A DNA stretch of 64,000 nt, taken from positions 198,388-262,387 of the forward strand of contig DIAM01000017.1 in the NCBI GenBank assembly GCA_002416505.1, in the 5' to 3' direction. The notes below the pieces were generated by a model that saw only the letters and a program-made list of their open reading frames with translations, was not told where the DNA came from and searched no databases. This stretch comes from Gammaproteobacteria bacterium UBA5078. Its GTDB lineage: Bacteria; Pseudomonadota; Gammaproteobacteria; Pseudomonadales; Pseudohongiellaceae. The position numbers and the translations under genes are program-made. Positions within the stretch are counted from its first letter, which is position 1; each line of letters begins with the position of its first letter. Of the stretch, positions 26,457 to 35,582 are shown one piece after another.

Positions 26457-26777
26457 CTAGAACTGGAACTCCGGTGTGGTGACCACTAAGCCATCGAGTG
26501 CGTCGACGACCGGTATCTGACACGACAGGCGTGAGTTCTCGCGACGATCCGGGCTTAGGCTTAACATCGCGTCCTCATTCGGGCCTAATGGTGGTAGCTT
26601 GTCGAGCCATTGCTCGTTGACGAAAACATGGCAGGTGGCGCAGGAACAAAATCCGCCGCAGTCTGCATCGATGCCGGGCACGGCATTATTTATGGCGGCC
26701 TCCATAACGGAAACCCCGGGAGAGACCTCCACAGGATGCTCCTGCCCACTATGTTCGATAAAGAGTATTTTGACCAT
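26457..26777 (-). CDS. 2Fe-2S ferredoxin partner of the P450
   Basis: A 106-residue adrenodoxin/putidaredoxin-type ferredoxin. The cluster ligands lie in DADCGGFCSCATCHVF and LSCQIPV, giving C-x5-C-x2-C and a distal Cys. It starts at MVKILFIEHSGQEHPVEV; a longer frame upstream is not supported. It passes electrons from an NAD(P)H-dependent ferredoxin reductase (not in the window) to the adjacent P450. Order ferredoxin, P450, dehalogenase on one strand suggests one operon. Confidence 0.92.
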   Translation of the reverse strand: MVKILFIEHSGQEHPVEVSPGVSVMEAAINNAVPGIDADCGGFCSCATCHVFVNEQWLDKLPPLGPNEDAMLSLSPDRRENSRLSCQIPVVDALDGLVVTTPEFQF

Positions 26778-26924
26778 CGCAAAACCCATATAGTGTAAAA
26801 AAACGGTTTGCCACAATAGCAACTTATCTCGAGTAGCTAAAGACACAATTCGAGGCAATGCCGAACGAATCGCGAGTAGCGGTGTTTCCATCGGGCCCAA
26901 ACTTTTAGGAAGGAGAAGTACTCA

Positions 26925-28229
26925 GTGAGCAACAAGACCAGCCAGTTGCACGACGCGCAAGTGATTATGGACGAGATCTATACGAGATTGAATGTAGCGG
27001 ACGATATTCGCTGCCGCCTTCGTCAGCCGCGAAGAATTCATCAGGCGGGTCTGCCCGTGCGCATGGATAATGGCAGTCTCAAAGTGTTCCCCGCTTGGCG
27101 TGTGCAGTACGACGATACCCGGGGCCCGGGCAAGGGCGGCATTCGCTTTCATCCCGATGTATGTGAAGACGAGGTCGCCACCCTGAGTTTCTGGATGACG
27201 CTCAAATGCGCTGTCGTAGACTTGCCCTTCGGTGGCGCTAAGGGCGGGGTGCAAGTAGACCCTAAGACCCTGTCGCGCTTAGAGTTGGAGCGCTTGTCGC
27301 GCAGCTATATTCGCGCCTTCTACGATGTCATCGGGCCGGACCGTGACATACCTGCGCCCGATGTAAATACCAATGAGAAAGTGATGGGCTGGATGGCCGA
27401 CGAGTATGCAGAGATCGCGCGTCGACAAATGCCCGCGATAATCACGGGTAAACCGCTAGGCATGGGAGGCTCGCAGGGGCGCATCGCGGCCACGGGGCGC
27501 GGGGCATTGAATGTGCTGGACGCGTGGGTAGAGCGTAGGGACAAGAAGCCGGAGGAGTTGACGGTTGCGGTGCAGGGCTTCGGCAACGCGGGCTATAATT
27601 TTGCACGCCTAGCCAAGGAGGCGGGCTACAAGGTAGTCGCTATCTCCGACTCCCAGGGCGGCATCTATTTGAAGGAGGGGCTGGAGCCCAAGCCGATTTG
27701 GGAGCATAAGAACACGACGCGCAAACTCAGTGGCATGGTCTACTGCGATGATACCGTGTGCAGCGTCGACACAGTGGAGACCATCAGTACCGAAAAGCTT
27801 CTCGGTCTAGAGGTAGACGTCTTAGTGTTAGCGGCATTGGAGAATGCGATTACCGATAAGAACGTCAAGAACGTCAAGGCCAAGCTGATTCTGGAGATTG
27901 CCAATGGGCCGGTGACGCCGGCCGCCGATGCGCAGCTACTGGAGCGCGGTATCGTGGTCATTCCCGATGTGCTCGCCAACGCCGGAGGCGTCATCGTAAG
28001 TCATCTAGAATGGGTGCAGAACCGCACGGGAGACTATTGGACAGAGGAGGTAGTCAACGAGCGGCTCGCCGCGCGCATAGGAGAGGCGGCAAAGAATTGT
28101 TTCCAGTGTGCCCATAGGGAAGATGTTAGTTTGCGCGTGTCGGCCTATATGCAAGGCATGGAGCGACTAGCCAAGGCGATGGAGAGTCGTGGCACCCAAC
28201 ACTATTTCGAGGGTGACGTGATCGCTTAG
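26925..28229 (+). CDS. Glutamate dehydrogenase family (Glu/Leu/Phe/Val)
   Basis: A 434-residue oxidative deaminase. The substrate region reads GPGKGGIRFHPDVCEDEV, then LKCAVVDLPFGGAKGGV with the catalytic lysine, then DIPAPDVNT. The NAD domain has VAVQGFGNAGYNFARLA. This is the 420-430-residue hexameric glutamate dehydrogenase type, interconverting glutamate and 2-oxoglutarate; a leucine-type activity is less likely. The GTG start at 26925 follows AGGAG. It is transcribed away from the ferredoxin gene. Confidence 0.9.
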   Translation: MSNKTSQLHDAQVIMDEIYTRLNVADDIRCRLRQPRRIHQAGLPVRMDNGSLKVFPAWRVQYDDTRGPGKGGIRFHPDVCEDEVATLSFWMTLKCAVVDLPFGGAKGGVQVDPKTLSRLELERLSRSYIRAFYDVIGPDRDIPAPDVNTNEKVMGWMADEYAEIARRQMPAIITGKPLGMGGSQGRIAATGRGALNVLDAWVERRDKKPEELTVAVQGFGNAGYNFARLAKEAGYKVVAISDSQGGIYLKEGLEPKPIWEHKNTTRKLSGMVYCDDTVCSVDTVETISTEKLLGLEVDVLVLAALENAITDKNVKNVKAKLILEIANGPVTPAADAQLLERGIVVIPDVLANAGGVIVSHLEWVQNRTGDYWTEEVVNERLAARIGEAAKNCFQCAHREDVSLRVSAYMQGMERLAKAMESRGTQHYFEGDVIA

Positions 28230-28239
28230 GAGTAATGGC

Positions 28240-28905
28240 CTAGCGAGTCACGATAGACTGGGCACCCTTCACGATCTCATCAGGGTTTGGTGCCCGGGGA
28301 GGCTTGGTGATGCCGCTACGACAGCCGGGTCGCGCGGCTAACTCGTCGAGCCAGCGGCTCAGGCCAGGCAGACCGTCTATCGATACGCCCGACCATTCGT
28401 AGGTGCGCGCCCAGCACCAATTAGCGATGTCGGCGATAGTGAATTCCTCGCCAGCCAGGTAAGGGCTCTGACGCAGTCGTGAGTCCAACACCTCGAACAG
28501 TCGCCGACACTCTTTCTGGTAGCGATCGATGGCCGGCTGTATCTTCTCCGGGAAATAACGATAGAAGACATTCGCCTGCCCCATCATCGGGCCGAGACCT
28601 CCCATCTGAAACATCAACCACTGCAGGGTACGCGAGCGTGCCTTCGGGTCTTGTGGATAGAGCTTGCCGTATTTCTCACCTAGGTAAACCAATATGGCCC
28701 CGGATTCGAAGACCACGAAGTCATCATTGTCACGATCTTTGATGACGGGAATGCGCCCGTTCGGGTTCATGCGCAGGAACTCTGCACTCTTCTGCTCGTT
28801 CTTCGAAAATGCGATAGGGATAAGATTATAGGTTACTCCCATCTCGTCCAAGGCCACGGTGACTTTGTGGCCATTGGGTGTGGCGGCGCTATAGACATCG
28901 ATCAT
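28240..28905 (-). CDS. Glutathione S-transferase, YfcG/YghU type
   Basis: A 221-residue GST. The thioredoxin fold reads IDVYSAATPNGHKVTVALDEMG, where the T-x-N-G-x-K motif is that of the nu-class (YfcG, YghU) disulfide-bond oxidoreductases. The cis-Pro and ESGAI motifs follow, and the helical domain carries EEFTIADIANW. It likely reduces disulfides or peroxides with glutathione rather than conjugating drugs. The start overlaps the end of the upstream thioesterase by 4 bp. Confidence 0.9.
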   Translation of the reverse strand: MIDVYSAATPNGHKVTVALDEMGVTYNLIPIAFSKNEQKSAEFLRMNPNGRIPVIKDRDNDDFVVFESGAILVYLGEKYGKLYPQDPKARSRTLQWLMFQMGGLGPMMGQANVFYRYFPEKIQPAIDRYQKECRRLFEVLDSRLRQSPYLAGEEFTIADIANWCWARTYEWSGVSIDGLPGLSRWLDELAARPGCRSGITKPPRAPNPDEIVKGAQSIVTR

Positions 28906-29387
28906 GAGCTCATTCCTTTGCCATAACCTTCTATGAAGGCAGCGGGCATGCGTTTGGGTTTGCCGCTGGAGATTTCCATGCAGGCGTATTCGCTTCGTGC
29001 TCGCAGCAACGTCTTGGCATCATGCGGGCGGACGATCTGAAAGTGTCGGGTCAAGCGCAGCTTCGCATCGCTGCTCATGATCCAAGTGGCCACGACTAAC
29101 TCTTCATCCGCGAAAGCGGCGGCGAGGTAGTGTAGCTCGTGTTTGAGTACGACCATGGCGCGGTCTAACGCGTGGTAGGCTGCGATATCTAAGCCAAGGG
29201 CCGCGGAGTGCTGCCAGGCGCATTGTTCCATCCAGCGTACATAGGCGGTGTTGTTGGCGTGGCCGAGTGCGTCGATGTCGGCATCGCTAACGCCCACGTC
29301 TATTGTGAAGGGCTGCGGGTGATCCCAGTTCACATAGGTCTCCTCATTTGATCGCGACGCAGGCCTCTCATTCGCTCCAATGCTCAT
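28902..29387 (-). CDS. Acyl-CoA thioesterase, 4HBT family
   Basis: A 161-residue hotdog thioesterase. The helix-loop motif DIDALGHANNTAYVRWMEQCAW, with the conserved Asp-x-x-Gly-His-x-x-Asn, is the active-site signature, followed by VVLKHELHYLAAA. It hydrolyses acyl-CoAs; chain length is not clear. ATG at 29387 is chosen over an upstream start at 29420. It is co-transcribed with the GST through a 4-bp overlap. Confidence 0.88.
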   Translation of the reverse strand: MSIGANERPASRSNEETYVNWDHPQPFTIDVGVSDADIDALGHANNTAYVRWMEQCAWQHSAALGLDIAAYHALDRAMVVLKHELHYLAAAFADEELVVATWIMSSDAKLRLTRHFQIVRPHDAKTLLRARSEYACMEISSGKPKRMPAAFIEGYGKGMSS

Positions 29388-29605
29388 GGTCTTGCCATTG
29401 CTTGCCGCCAATCTCGCCATCGTCTTTGAGGCACAGGATAAAGGAGGGCGCAGACTAAGTCACCCAAGGCGTCCCAACAGCGGGGCAACAAAGCAGCCGG
29501 AGACCAGCACAGAATTGTGGTATAAAAGGAGTCCACGCCGGAACTCGGGGGCTGTAAGAGCGGGAGTGTCCGGCAGTTCGCAGACAATAGTAAATAGAGG
29601 CCAAT

Positions 29606-30877
29606 ATGAAATTAGAATCTCTTGCGCTCCACCATGGCTACGAGTCCGAGCCGACCACGAAAGCGGCGGCGGTGCGCATCTATCAAACGACTTCCTATAC
29701 CTTCGACGACACTCAGCATGGCGCGGATCTGTTCGACCTTAAGGTGCCCGGTAATATCTATACCCGCATCATGAACCCCACTACTGCGGTGCTGGAACAG
29801 CGTCTGGCGGAGATGGAGGGCGGCATCGCCGGTCTAGGCCTAGCCTCTGGTATGGCCGCCATTACCTATGCCGTGCAGTGCATTACCGACGTCGGCTCCA
29901 ATATTGTCAGCACGACGCAGCTCTATGGCGGCACCTATAATCTTTTCGCACACACCTTGCCCAGGCAGGGTGTGGAAGTGCGCATGGCCTCCTTCGACGA
30001 CTTCGAGCGACTCGAATCATTGATCGATGACAACACTCGCGCCGTGTTCTGCGAGACCATCGGCAATCCGGCTGGGAACGTGGTCGATATACAGAAACTC
30101 GCGGAGATCGCCCATCGCCATGGCGTCCCGCTCATCGTCGATAGCACCGTCGCTACGCCCTATCTGTGCCGTCCCATCGATTTCGGTGCCGACATCGTCG
30201 TGCACTCACTGACCAAGTACATCGGCGGGCATGGTACGACGATAGGCGGCATCATCATCGATTCGGGTAAATTCGACTGGGTCGCCAATAAGAAGCGTTT
30301 CCCCATGTTAAATGAACCGGACCCGTCCTATCACGGCGTGGTCTATACCGAAGCCTTGGGACCTGCGGCGTACATCGGCCGATGCCGCGTGGTGCCGCTA
30401 CGCAATACCGGCGCCGCACTGGCGCCACACAGCGCCTTCTTGCTCTTGCAGGGCCTCGAGACACTAGGGCTGCGCATGGAGAGACACTGCGCTAACGCTT
30501 TGACGGTGGCACGATATCTAAAGGCACACCCCAAGGTTGAATGGGTGAACTACGCGGGCTTGGAAGATAGCCCCTACTATGCGACCTGTCAGAAGATCAC
30601 CAAAGGGCAGGGCTCTGGCATATTGAGTTTCGGCGTCCAGGGCGGCAAGGAAGCCGGGGGTCGTTTCATCGACGCGCTGCAGATGATTCTGCGCCTAGTC
30701 AACATTGGTGACGCCAAGTCGCTGGCGTGTCACCCCGCGACAACCACTCATCGCCAGCTCAGTCCTCAGGAGTTGAAGACGGCTGGGGTGTCCGAGGACC
30801 TAGTGCGCATCTCTGTCGGCATAGAGCATGTAGACGACATCATCGCCGATATCGAGCAGGCGTTGGCGAAGGTCTGA
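29606..30877 (+). CDS. metY: O-acetylhomoserine sulfhydrylase
   Basis: A 423-residue PLP enzyme of the Cys/Met metabolism family. It opens ETLALHHGY-like (SLALHHGYESEPTTKAAAVR), with SRIMNPTTAVLEQRLA-like text (YTRIMNPTTAVLEQRLAEME), GGTYNLFAHTLPRQGV and the PLP lysine in DIVVHSLTKYIGGHGTTIGG. These mark MetY, which makes homocysteine directly from O-acetylhomoserine and sulfide. No MetJ-type boxes or SAM riboswitch were seen upstream. It ends in a strong terminator. Confidence 0.93.
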   Translation: MKLESLALHHGYESEPTTKAAAVRIYQTTSYTFDDTQHGADLFDLKVPGNIYTRIMNPTTAVLEQRLAEMEGGIAGLGLASGMAAITYAVQCITDVGSNIVSTTQLYGGTYNLFAHTLPRQGVEVRMASFDDFERLESLIDDNTRAVFCETIGNPAGNVVDIQKLAEIAHRHGVPLIVDSTVATPYLCRPIDFGADIVVHSLTKYIGGHGTTIGGIIIDSGKFDWVANKKRFPMLNEPDPSYHGVVYTEALGPAAYIGRCRVVPLRNTGAALAPHSAFLLLQGLETLGLRMERHCANALTVARYLKAHPKVEWVNYAGLEDSPYYATCQKITKGQGSGILSFGVQGGKEAGGRFIDALQMILRLVNIGDAKSLACHPATTTHRQLSPQELKTAGVSEDLVRISVGIEHVDDIIADIEQALAKV

Positions 30878-30880
30878 TCG

Positions 30881-30906
30881 CCGTCCCCCTGCGCGCAGGG
30901 GGACGG
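30881..30906 (+). terminator. Terminator of metY
   Basis: A perfect palindrome of 26 bases, giving a GC-rich stem of about 11 bp with a small loop, begins four bases after the metY stop and is followed by TTTCTCTTCTC. Confidence 0.85.
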
Positions 30907-30935
30907 TTTCTCTTCTCAGTTTACAAGGCGACGCT

Positions 30936-32264
30936 ATGGATTTCGGACAGGCGCAGGAATATTTGACAGAGCTCGTGGCTACGATGAGTCAAGTACTGAC
31001 GCAGACTAGCACCTACTCGCAGATCGGCATGATTATACTGATCTACGCGTTCGCCTATGTGCTGGCCAATCGCATTCGGAAATACCTGCCATTTCTCGAT
31101 GCCAATAAAAAGGCGATCGGGAGCCATTACCTGCGTCGCCAAGTAAACCGCCTGAGCAATCTAGTCTTCCCTTTGCTGGCGATTCTGATGCTCAGAATAT
31201 CGGTGGACCTGAGCCAAGACCTAGTAGACCAGCATTGGATAGTCCAGACCGCACTGACCATTGCGGTCATGTTGGTCGCCAACGAAGTAATCAATGAGTT
31301 CTTCGCGCACAAGCCAATCTTCAAGGTTGTGAAATGGATCGGTCTGCCGCTGATTTTCATGCATATGGTGGGCATTCTCAGCGGCTTAATCGAGATTCTC
31401 GAATCCGTGCAATTCAATGTGGGCAATATCAATATAACGACCTATGGCATCGTCCGCGTGCTGATTTTCGGTTCCGTGCTGTTCTGGCTTGGTCGTGTGT
31501 CGAATGCGACAGGGCAGGAAATCATTCGCCGCCAGGAACACATAGATCTGCGCACCCGCGCGGTGGCGGCGAAGATGCTGGAGATCGGGATCGCGATCTT
31601 GATCTTCCTCCTATTGTTACAAGTAATGGGCATAAACCTCACGGCGCTTGCGGTATTCGGCGGTGCGTTGGGTGTGGGAATTGGCTTTGGCCTGCAGGCT
31701 ATCGCATCCAATTTCATCTCTGGCATCATCATTTTGCTCGATCGCTCGATCTCGATTGGTGACTATGTAGAGTTGGAGGATGGCCGCACCGGCATTGTGC
31801 GCGAGTTGAATATGCGCTCCACGACACTGGAGACCTATGACGGCAAAGACATCATGGTGCCCAATGAGAAGTTCATTGTAGATACCTTCACCAACTGGAC
31901 TCATAAGAACAAGAAGCAACGCTACCGTGTCGACTTCTCGGTGGCCTACTCGAGCGACTTGCGCAAATTGGTTGGCATCATCAAGGAGGTGGTGGCGGGT
32001 CATCCGCAGGTGCTCAGCGGCGAGGCTTTGCCCATCGAGGAGAGGCCGGATTGCGAGATAGATAGCTTCGGCGATTCCGGCGTGAATATGTTCGTCGAAT
32101 TCTGGATGGAGGGAATCGACGATGGCGCCAATCGTGTCGGCGGTGACTTGCTGTTGCTGATCTTCGAGGCCTTGCAGGAACACGGCTATGAGATTCCATT
32201 CCCGCAGCGCGAGGTCAGGGTGTTGAACAATCCCATCTCCATCAGCAAGGTCAATAAGAGCTGA
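30936..32264 (+). CDS. MscS-type mechanosensitive channel
   Basis: A 442-residue membrane protein with about five helices before the MscS core. The pore helix and following loop read GALGVGIGFGLQAIASNFISG, then the beta domain SISIGDYVELEDGRTGIVREL and MVPNEKFIVDTFTNWT. The N-terminal extra helices make it longer than E. coli MscS (286). It releases solutes on hypo-osmotic shock. A second, much larger channel lies at 37971. It starts 59 bp after metY, beyond the terminator. Confidence 0.92.
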   Translation: MDFGQAQEYLTELVATMSQVLTQTSTYSQIGMIILIYAFAYVLANRIRKYLPFLDANKKAIGSHYLRRQVNRLSNLVFPLLAILMLRISVDLSQDLVDQHWIVQTALTIAVMLVANEVINEFFAHKPIFKVVKWIGLPLIFMHMVGILSGLIEILESVQFNVGNINITTYGIVRVLIFGSVLFWLGRVSNATGQEIIRRQEHIDLRTRAVAAKMLEIGIAILIFLLLLQVMGINLTALAVFGGALGVGIGFGLQAIASNFISGIIILLDRSISIGDYVELEDGRTGIVRELNMRSTTLETYDGKDIMVPNEKFIVDTFTNWTHKNKKQRYRVDFSVAYSSDLRKLVGIIKEVVAGHPQVLSGEALPIEERPDCEIDSFGDSGVNMFVEFWMEGIDDGANRVGGDLLLLIFEALQEHGYEIPFPQREVRVLNNPISISKVNKS

Positions 32265-32283
32265 TAGTACCGCTAGTCAAGCG

Positions 32284-32300
32284 CCACCGCTGGGCGGTGG
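32284..32300 (+). terminator. Hairpin after the MscS gene
   Basis: A 7-bp stem (32284-32290 with 32294-32300) with a TGG loop lies 20 bases after the MscS stop. It lacks a T-run, so termination is only possible. Confidence 0.4.
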
Positions 32301-32379
32301 TGCAATTGGGAATGGACTTTGATATTGTCTTGGGCTTGCAGTCAAACAGCTCGCATATGGATAATAAAAAGGAAATCCC

Positions 32380-32865
32380 ATGGCTAGTAAGAAAAAAATC
32401 GCAGGCATTGCCGTTGCAGTAATTCTCGCAATCGCCGCTACCACCTATATCTTTATCACCCCCTACAACCGCATCCCCGGTGTTCGCATCGGTGGCAGCT
32501 TAACGCCTCCTCCTGCCGACTTCACCACGGTGGCCGAGCGTGGGGTAGGCACTATCAAGACCGGAGGGTTTCCTCCGTTTGTTGTCCATGTCTCCTTAGT
32601 ACCCTTCGAGGGGGGCTTCATCACAGCGTCACGACCCGATGGAGGCTATTGGTCCAAGCGGGCGCGCATCGCTCCCAATGGCTATGCTCGTTCCGGAGAC
32701 AAGACCTTCGCGCTCAAGGCGACCGAGTTGTTCGGGGAAGACAAATACCCCTATATGCGCATCTGGGGCGGGGATGATCTCGACCGTACGCTCACTGGTG
32801 GCGTCATCATCGGCGAGTCGGAACCATTGCGTGAGTGGGAAGTCTTTATCTGGACGCCGCGCTAG
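32380..32865 (+). CDS. Membrane-anchored WTPR-family protein, copy 2
   Basis: A 161-residue protein of unrecognised function, closely related to the one at 58124 and more distantly to that at 11430. A basic N-terminus (MASKKKIAG) and one helix (IAVAVILAIAATTYIFI) anchor a domain with PGVRIGGSLTPPPADF, IKTGGFPPFVVHV, GFITASRPDGGYWSKRARI, SGDKTFALKATELFG and the final WEVFIWTPR. The conserved aromatic and Gly-rich blocks suggest a compact beta domain facing the periplasm. Start ATG 32380 has AAAGGAAAT upstream. It stands alone. Confidence 0.75.
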   Translation: MASKKKIAGIAVAVILAIAATTYIFITPYNRIPGVRIGGSLTPPPADFTTVAERGVGTIKTGGFPPFVVHVSLVPFEGGFITASRPDGGYWSKRARIAPNGYARSGDKTFALKATELFGEDKYPYMRIWGGDDLDRTLTGGVIIGESEPLREWEVFIWTPR

Positions 32866-32991
32866 GCACGGCCCAATATCTTAGGCACCTGCAATTTACG
32901 GGAAATTAATCCCATTGAGCGTGCGCCATTACAGTCGTCGCCACCGGGCCGAGAGCTAATTCTTGGCCCATGGCACACGATGACAACCCCC

Positions 32992-33678
32992 TCACCAAGG
33001 CAGTTCCTCTCCGTCCCATGCCAGAAATTGTCCGGATTTAGCGGCGCTGAGGGTGTCTATGAGTCTATAGATGCCTGCGGCGCTTTGGGCCACACTGATC
33101 TGCGCATTACTGCCCCCCATGTCGGTCTTTACCCAACCGGGATGAATAGGGCATAGCAATATCCCTTCTGGTTTAAGCTGTGCCGCTAGACCACGCATGA
33201 CTTTGTTCAAGGCTGCCTTCGAGCTTCTATAGGCGTAATGGCCGGTGCCCTCCCCTGCGAGCGAGCCCATTTGGCTAGACACGCTGATGATCCGCGGGCG
33301 TGGCGATTTCTTTAGATTGGCAAGCAGGCCTACGGACAGGCGAAAAGGGGCAATAGTGTTGACGACGAAGGCCTGAACCCAGGCGTCGTAATCCATATTG
33401 TCCACACTCTGTTTGTCGCCGCCAAGCGTGCCCGCATTGTTGATGAGGATATCGATCGGCTTGCCCTCTAGTGCGGCGATGAAGGCGGTGATGGAGGCCT
33501 CGTCGGCCACATCGAGCGGGAGTATCTCCAGCGCCGAGTTCTGCGCCAGTTCTTGTAGGGCAGTAGCCTTCTCTGGGTTTCGGCATGCGGCGATCACGCG
33601 CGCGTTCTTGGCGAGAAATACCTGCACTAGGCCGAGCCCTATGCCTCGGTTCGCACCCGTAATGACCACGGTTTCCAT
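32992..33678 (-). CDS. Short-chain dehydrogenase/reductase
   Basis: A 228-residue SDR of the C-factor/sniffer-like type. The cofactor motif ITGANRGIGLGLVQVF is followed by ACRNPEKA (basic residue, hinting NADP), NNAGTLGG, a serine in ISVSSQMGS and the catalytic YAYRSSKAALN. The substrate is unknown. It stands alone on the minus strand, with a 186-bp gap to the next plus-strand gene. Confidence 0.88.
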   Translation of the reverse strand: METVVITGANRGIGLGLVQVFLAKNARVIAACRNPEKATALQELAQNSALEILPLDVADEASITAFIAALEGKPIDILINNAGTLGGDKQSVDNMDYDAWVQAFVVNTIAPFRLSVGLLANLKKSPRPRIISVSSQMGSLAGEGTGHYAYRSSKAALNKVMRGLAAQLKPEGILLCPIHPGWVKTDMGGSNAQISVAQSAAGIYRLIDTLSAAKSGQFLAWDGEELPW

Positions 33679-33864
33679 GTTGGCGATCCTCCATTGAATA
33701 AAATAGAAGCTGTATTGTAGCTAGATCGTCACTACTTATCGAAATTCGCCACCTTCCTATCGAGGCATGAATAAATAATCAAGTAAAAACAAAGGGTTGT
33801 GATGTGGCACGGACGCTGCATAGTACTAGGGGTCGAGAAACGATGTTAATCACTGGAGGAAGAT

Positions 33865-34227
33865 ATGTCGCTGGGCAAAGACCGGAAAAAATCGCTGCCA
33901 TTGCACTATAAGCTCGCTGGGGTAGTGCTAGTGGGCTGCTTGTTGATCCTTGGGCTCATTGGTTTGATCATGCCGATAATCCCCGGGCTCGTGTTTCTAT
34001 TTCTCGCCTTTTTCGTGATGACCAAGCTTTCGCGGCGCGTAGCGGCATACGCGCAGAGCAAGCCTTGGTTTCGCTACCACCTGCGCCATATGCAGGCCGC
34101 CAGTGGGCTTAGCCTAGGCGCGCGAGCCAAACTCGGGGGCTTGATTGTAGCCCGTGGCGCGGTACAGGGAGTTGAGTCTGTACTGTATTGGTGCAAGCGG
34201 CGCCTCTGGATATCGCGTTCTTCTTAG
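33865..34227 (+). CDS. Small membrane protein, DUF454/YbaN-like
   Basis: A 120-residue protein with a strong double helix near the N-terminus (LAGVVLVGCLLILGLIGLIM, then IIPGLVFLFLAFFVMTKL), followed by SRRVAAYAQSKPWFRYHL. The Leu-Gly-x-Ile-Gly, Pro-x-x-Pro and Ser-x-Arg pattern resembles the YbaN (DUF454) inner-membrane family. Its function is not established. ATG at 33865 follows GGAGGA. Confidence 0.6.
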   Translation: MSLGKDRKKSLPLHYKLAGVVLVGCLLILGLIGLIMPIIPGLVFLFLAFFVMTKLSRRVAAYAQSKPWFRYHLRHMQAASGLSLGARAKLGGLIVARGAVQGVESVLYWCKRRLWISRSS

Positions 34228-34446
34228 CGCCCCATGTCACACGTAGTAACAATTCTCGCCAATGCCGAGGTGCCGATTTCATTTCGACACAAAATATTTA
34301 CTATAAATAAGCCTAAAAATTTCAACTACCTAGCAATGGAAACGAAGCCCTTAGATGCTTTTTCAGTGAATTTGATTTTACCTTGGCCTGCATTCGGACT
34401 AGCATGCGCGCTGCGTTATTTTCACTTGTCATCCTAAGGAAACTCC

Positions 34447-35391
34447 ATGAAACAGCTGTCTCTTCGCGCACTCTTAGGCGCTTTTACACTCTCCACTTTC
34501 GCCGCCACTTCCGTCTTCGCTCAAGACGAGTTTCATCTCAATCGCAGCATCGAAACGCTGCAAAAAGACGAGCCAATTTTTGGTTTGTTCACGGGCAACT
34601 TCTCACTCGCGAACGCCCGTGCTCTTGCGCGTTCGGGACTAGATTATATTCTCATCGACATGGAGCACACGCCTTTTAATCCTCAGCTACTTCAAGAGTT
34701 TCTCATAGGAATGTCAGACAAGCAGGCCATCGCGCAGCAGGGCAATACGCAGATGGCGACTACGCCTATCGTGCGTCTGCCTGCCAACGGTCGTAATGAC
34801 CCAGAATGGTTGGTGAAGCAGATCCTCGACGTGGGCGCATTCGGCATCATGTTCCCCTATGTCGAGAACGCCGAACAAGCCGCGAGGGCAGTCGCCGCGA
34901 TGCGTTACCCGCAGCCACGAGGCTCCGAGATTAGAGAGCCTACGGGTGTGCGTGGCATGTCACCGGCCGCGGCCGCCTGGTATTGGGGCTCGGCAGACTA
35001 TGTGCAGCGCGCCGACACCTGGCCGCACAACCCTAATGGCGACCTGTTAGCGGTGATGCAGATCGAGTCCTTGGAGGGCGTCGAGAATGCAGAGGCCATC
35101 ATGACGACTCCTGGGGTTGGTGCGATTTTCGTGGGCCCTGCGGATTTGTCCATGAATATGGGCGTTCCCGGCAATCACGCCGACGTACAAGAGGCGATCG
35201 CGAAAGTGGCCGCCCTGTGCAAGCAATACAATAAGCCATGCGGCATCACCACTAACGCGCGCGACGTAGCGCAGCGACTCGATCAGGGCTTCAATATGCC
35301 GACGGTCGGGTATTGGGGCGATGCCGGCATAGCGGGCGGAACAGAGGCGACGCTGCGTATTGCGCGCGAGCACTCAGGCCGTAGCGACTAA
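34447..35391 (+). CDS. HpcH/HpaI-family aldolase-like protein with signal peptide
   Basis: A 314-residue protein. A Sec signal (SLRALLGAFTLSTFAATSVFAQ) precedes a TIM barrel of the 2-dehydro-3-deoxyglucarate/HpcH aldolase type: IFGLFTGNFSLANARALARSG, then YILIDMEHTPFN with the metal-site residues, IVRLPANGRNDPEWLVKQ with catalytic Arg, DVGAFGIMFPYVENAEQA and AIFVGPADLSMNMG. Family members cleave or form 2-keto-3-deoxy acids in the cytoplasm; the signal peptide here is unusual. A strong terminator follows. Confidence 0.82.
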   Translation: MKQLSLRALLGAFTLSTFAATSVFAQDEFHLNRSIETLQKDEPIFGLFTGNFSLANARALARSGLDYILIDMEHTPFNPQLLQEFLIGMSDKQAIAQQGNTQMATTPIVRLPANGRNDPEWLVKQILDVGAFGIMFPYVENAEQAARAVAAMRYPQPRGSEIREPTGVRGMSPAAAAWYWGSADYVQRADTWPHNPNGDLLAVMQIESLEGVENAEAIMTTPGVGAIFVGPADLSMNMGVPGNHADVQEAIAKVAALCKQYNKPCGITTNARDVAQRLDQGFNMPTVGYWGDAGIAGGTEATLRIAREHSGRSD

Positions 35392-35433
35392 GCCTGACAA
35401 TCTTCGCGGCGCGTCAAAACGCCGGCATTAAAC

Positions 35434-35467
35434 GAAGCCGCCGCTAATGATGTTTAGTGGCGGCTTC
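35434..35467 (+). terminator. Terminator hairpin after the HpaI-like gene
   Basis: A 14-bp stem with one G-T pair (35434-35447 with 35454-35467) and a 6-base loop is followed by TTCATTT. It lies 43 bases after the stop. Confidence 0.75.
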
Positions 35468-35582
35468 TTCATTTGCGCGAGGCAGTGCTGCGCTTGCTAA
35501 GCACGCGGAGCTTGGGTAGATTCAGTAAACAGCGTTAATCAGTCAGTCAAGGCGGCCTGCGCTCTCACTCTAGGAAATGATT

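Noticed and set aside
29421..29605. SAM riboswitch or MetJ boxes upstream of metY
   Set aside because: No AGACGTCT repeats and no SAM-type stem set could be found by eye in this gap.
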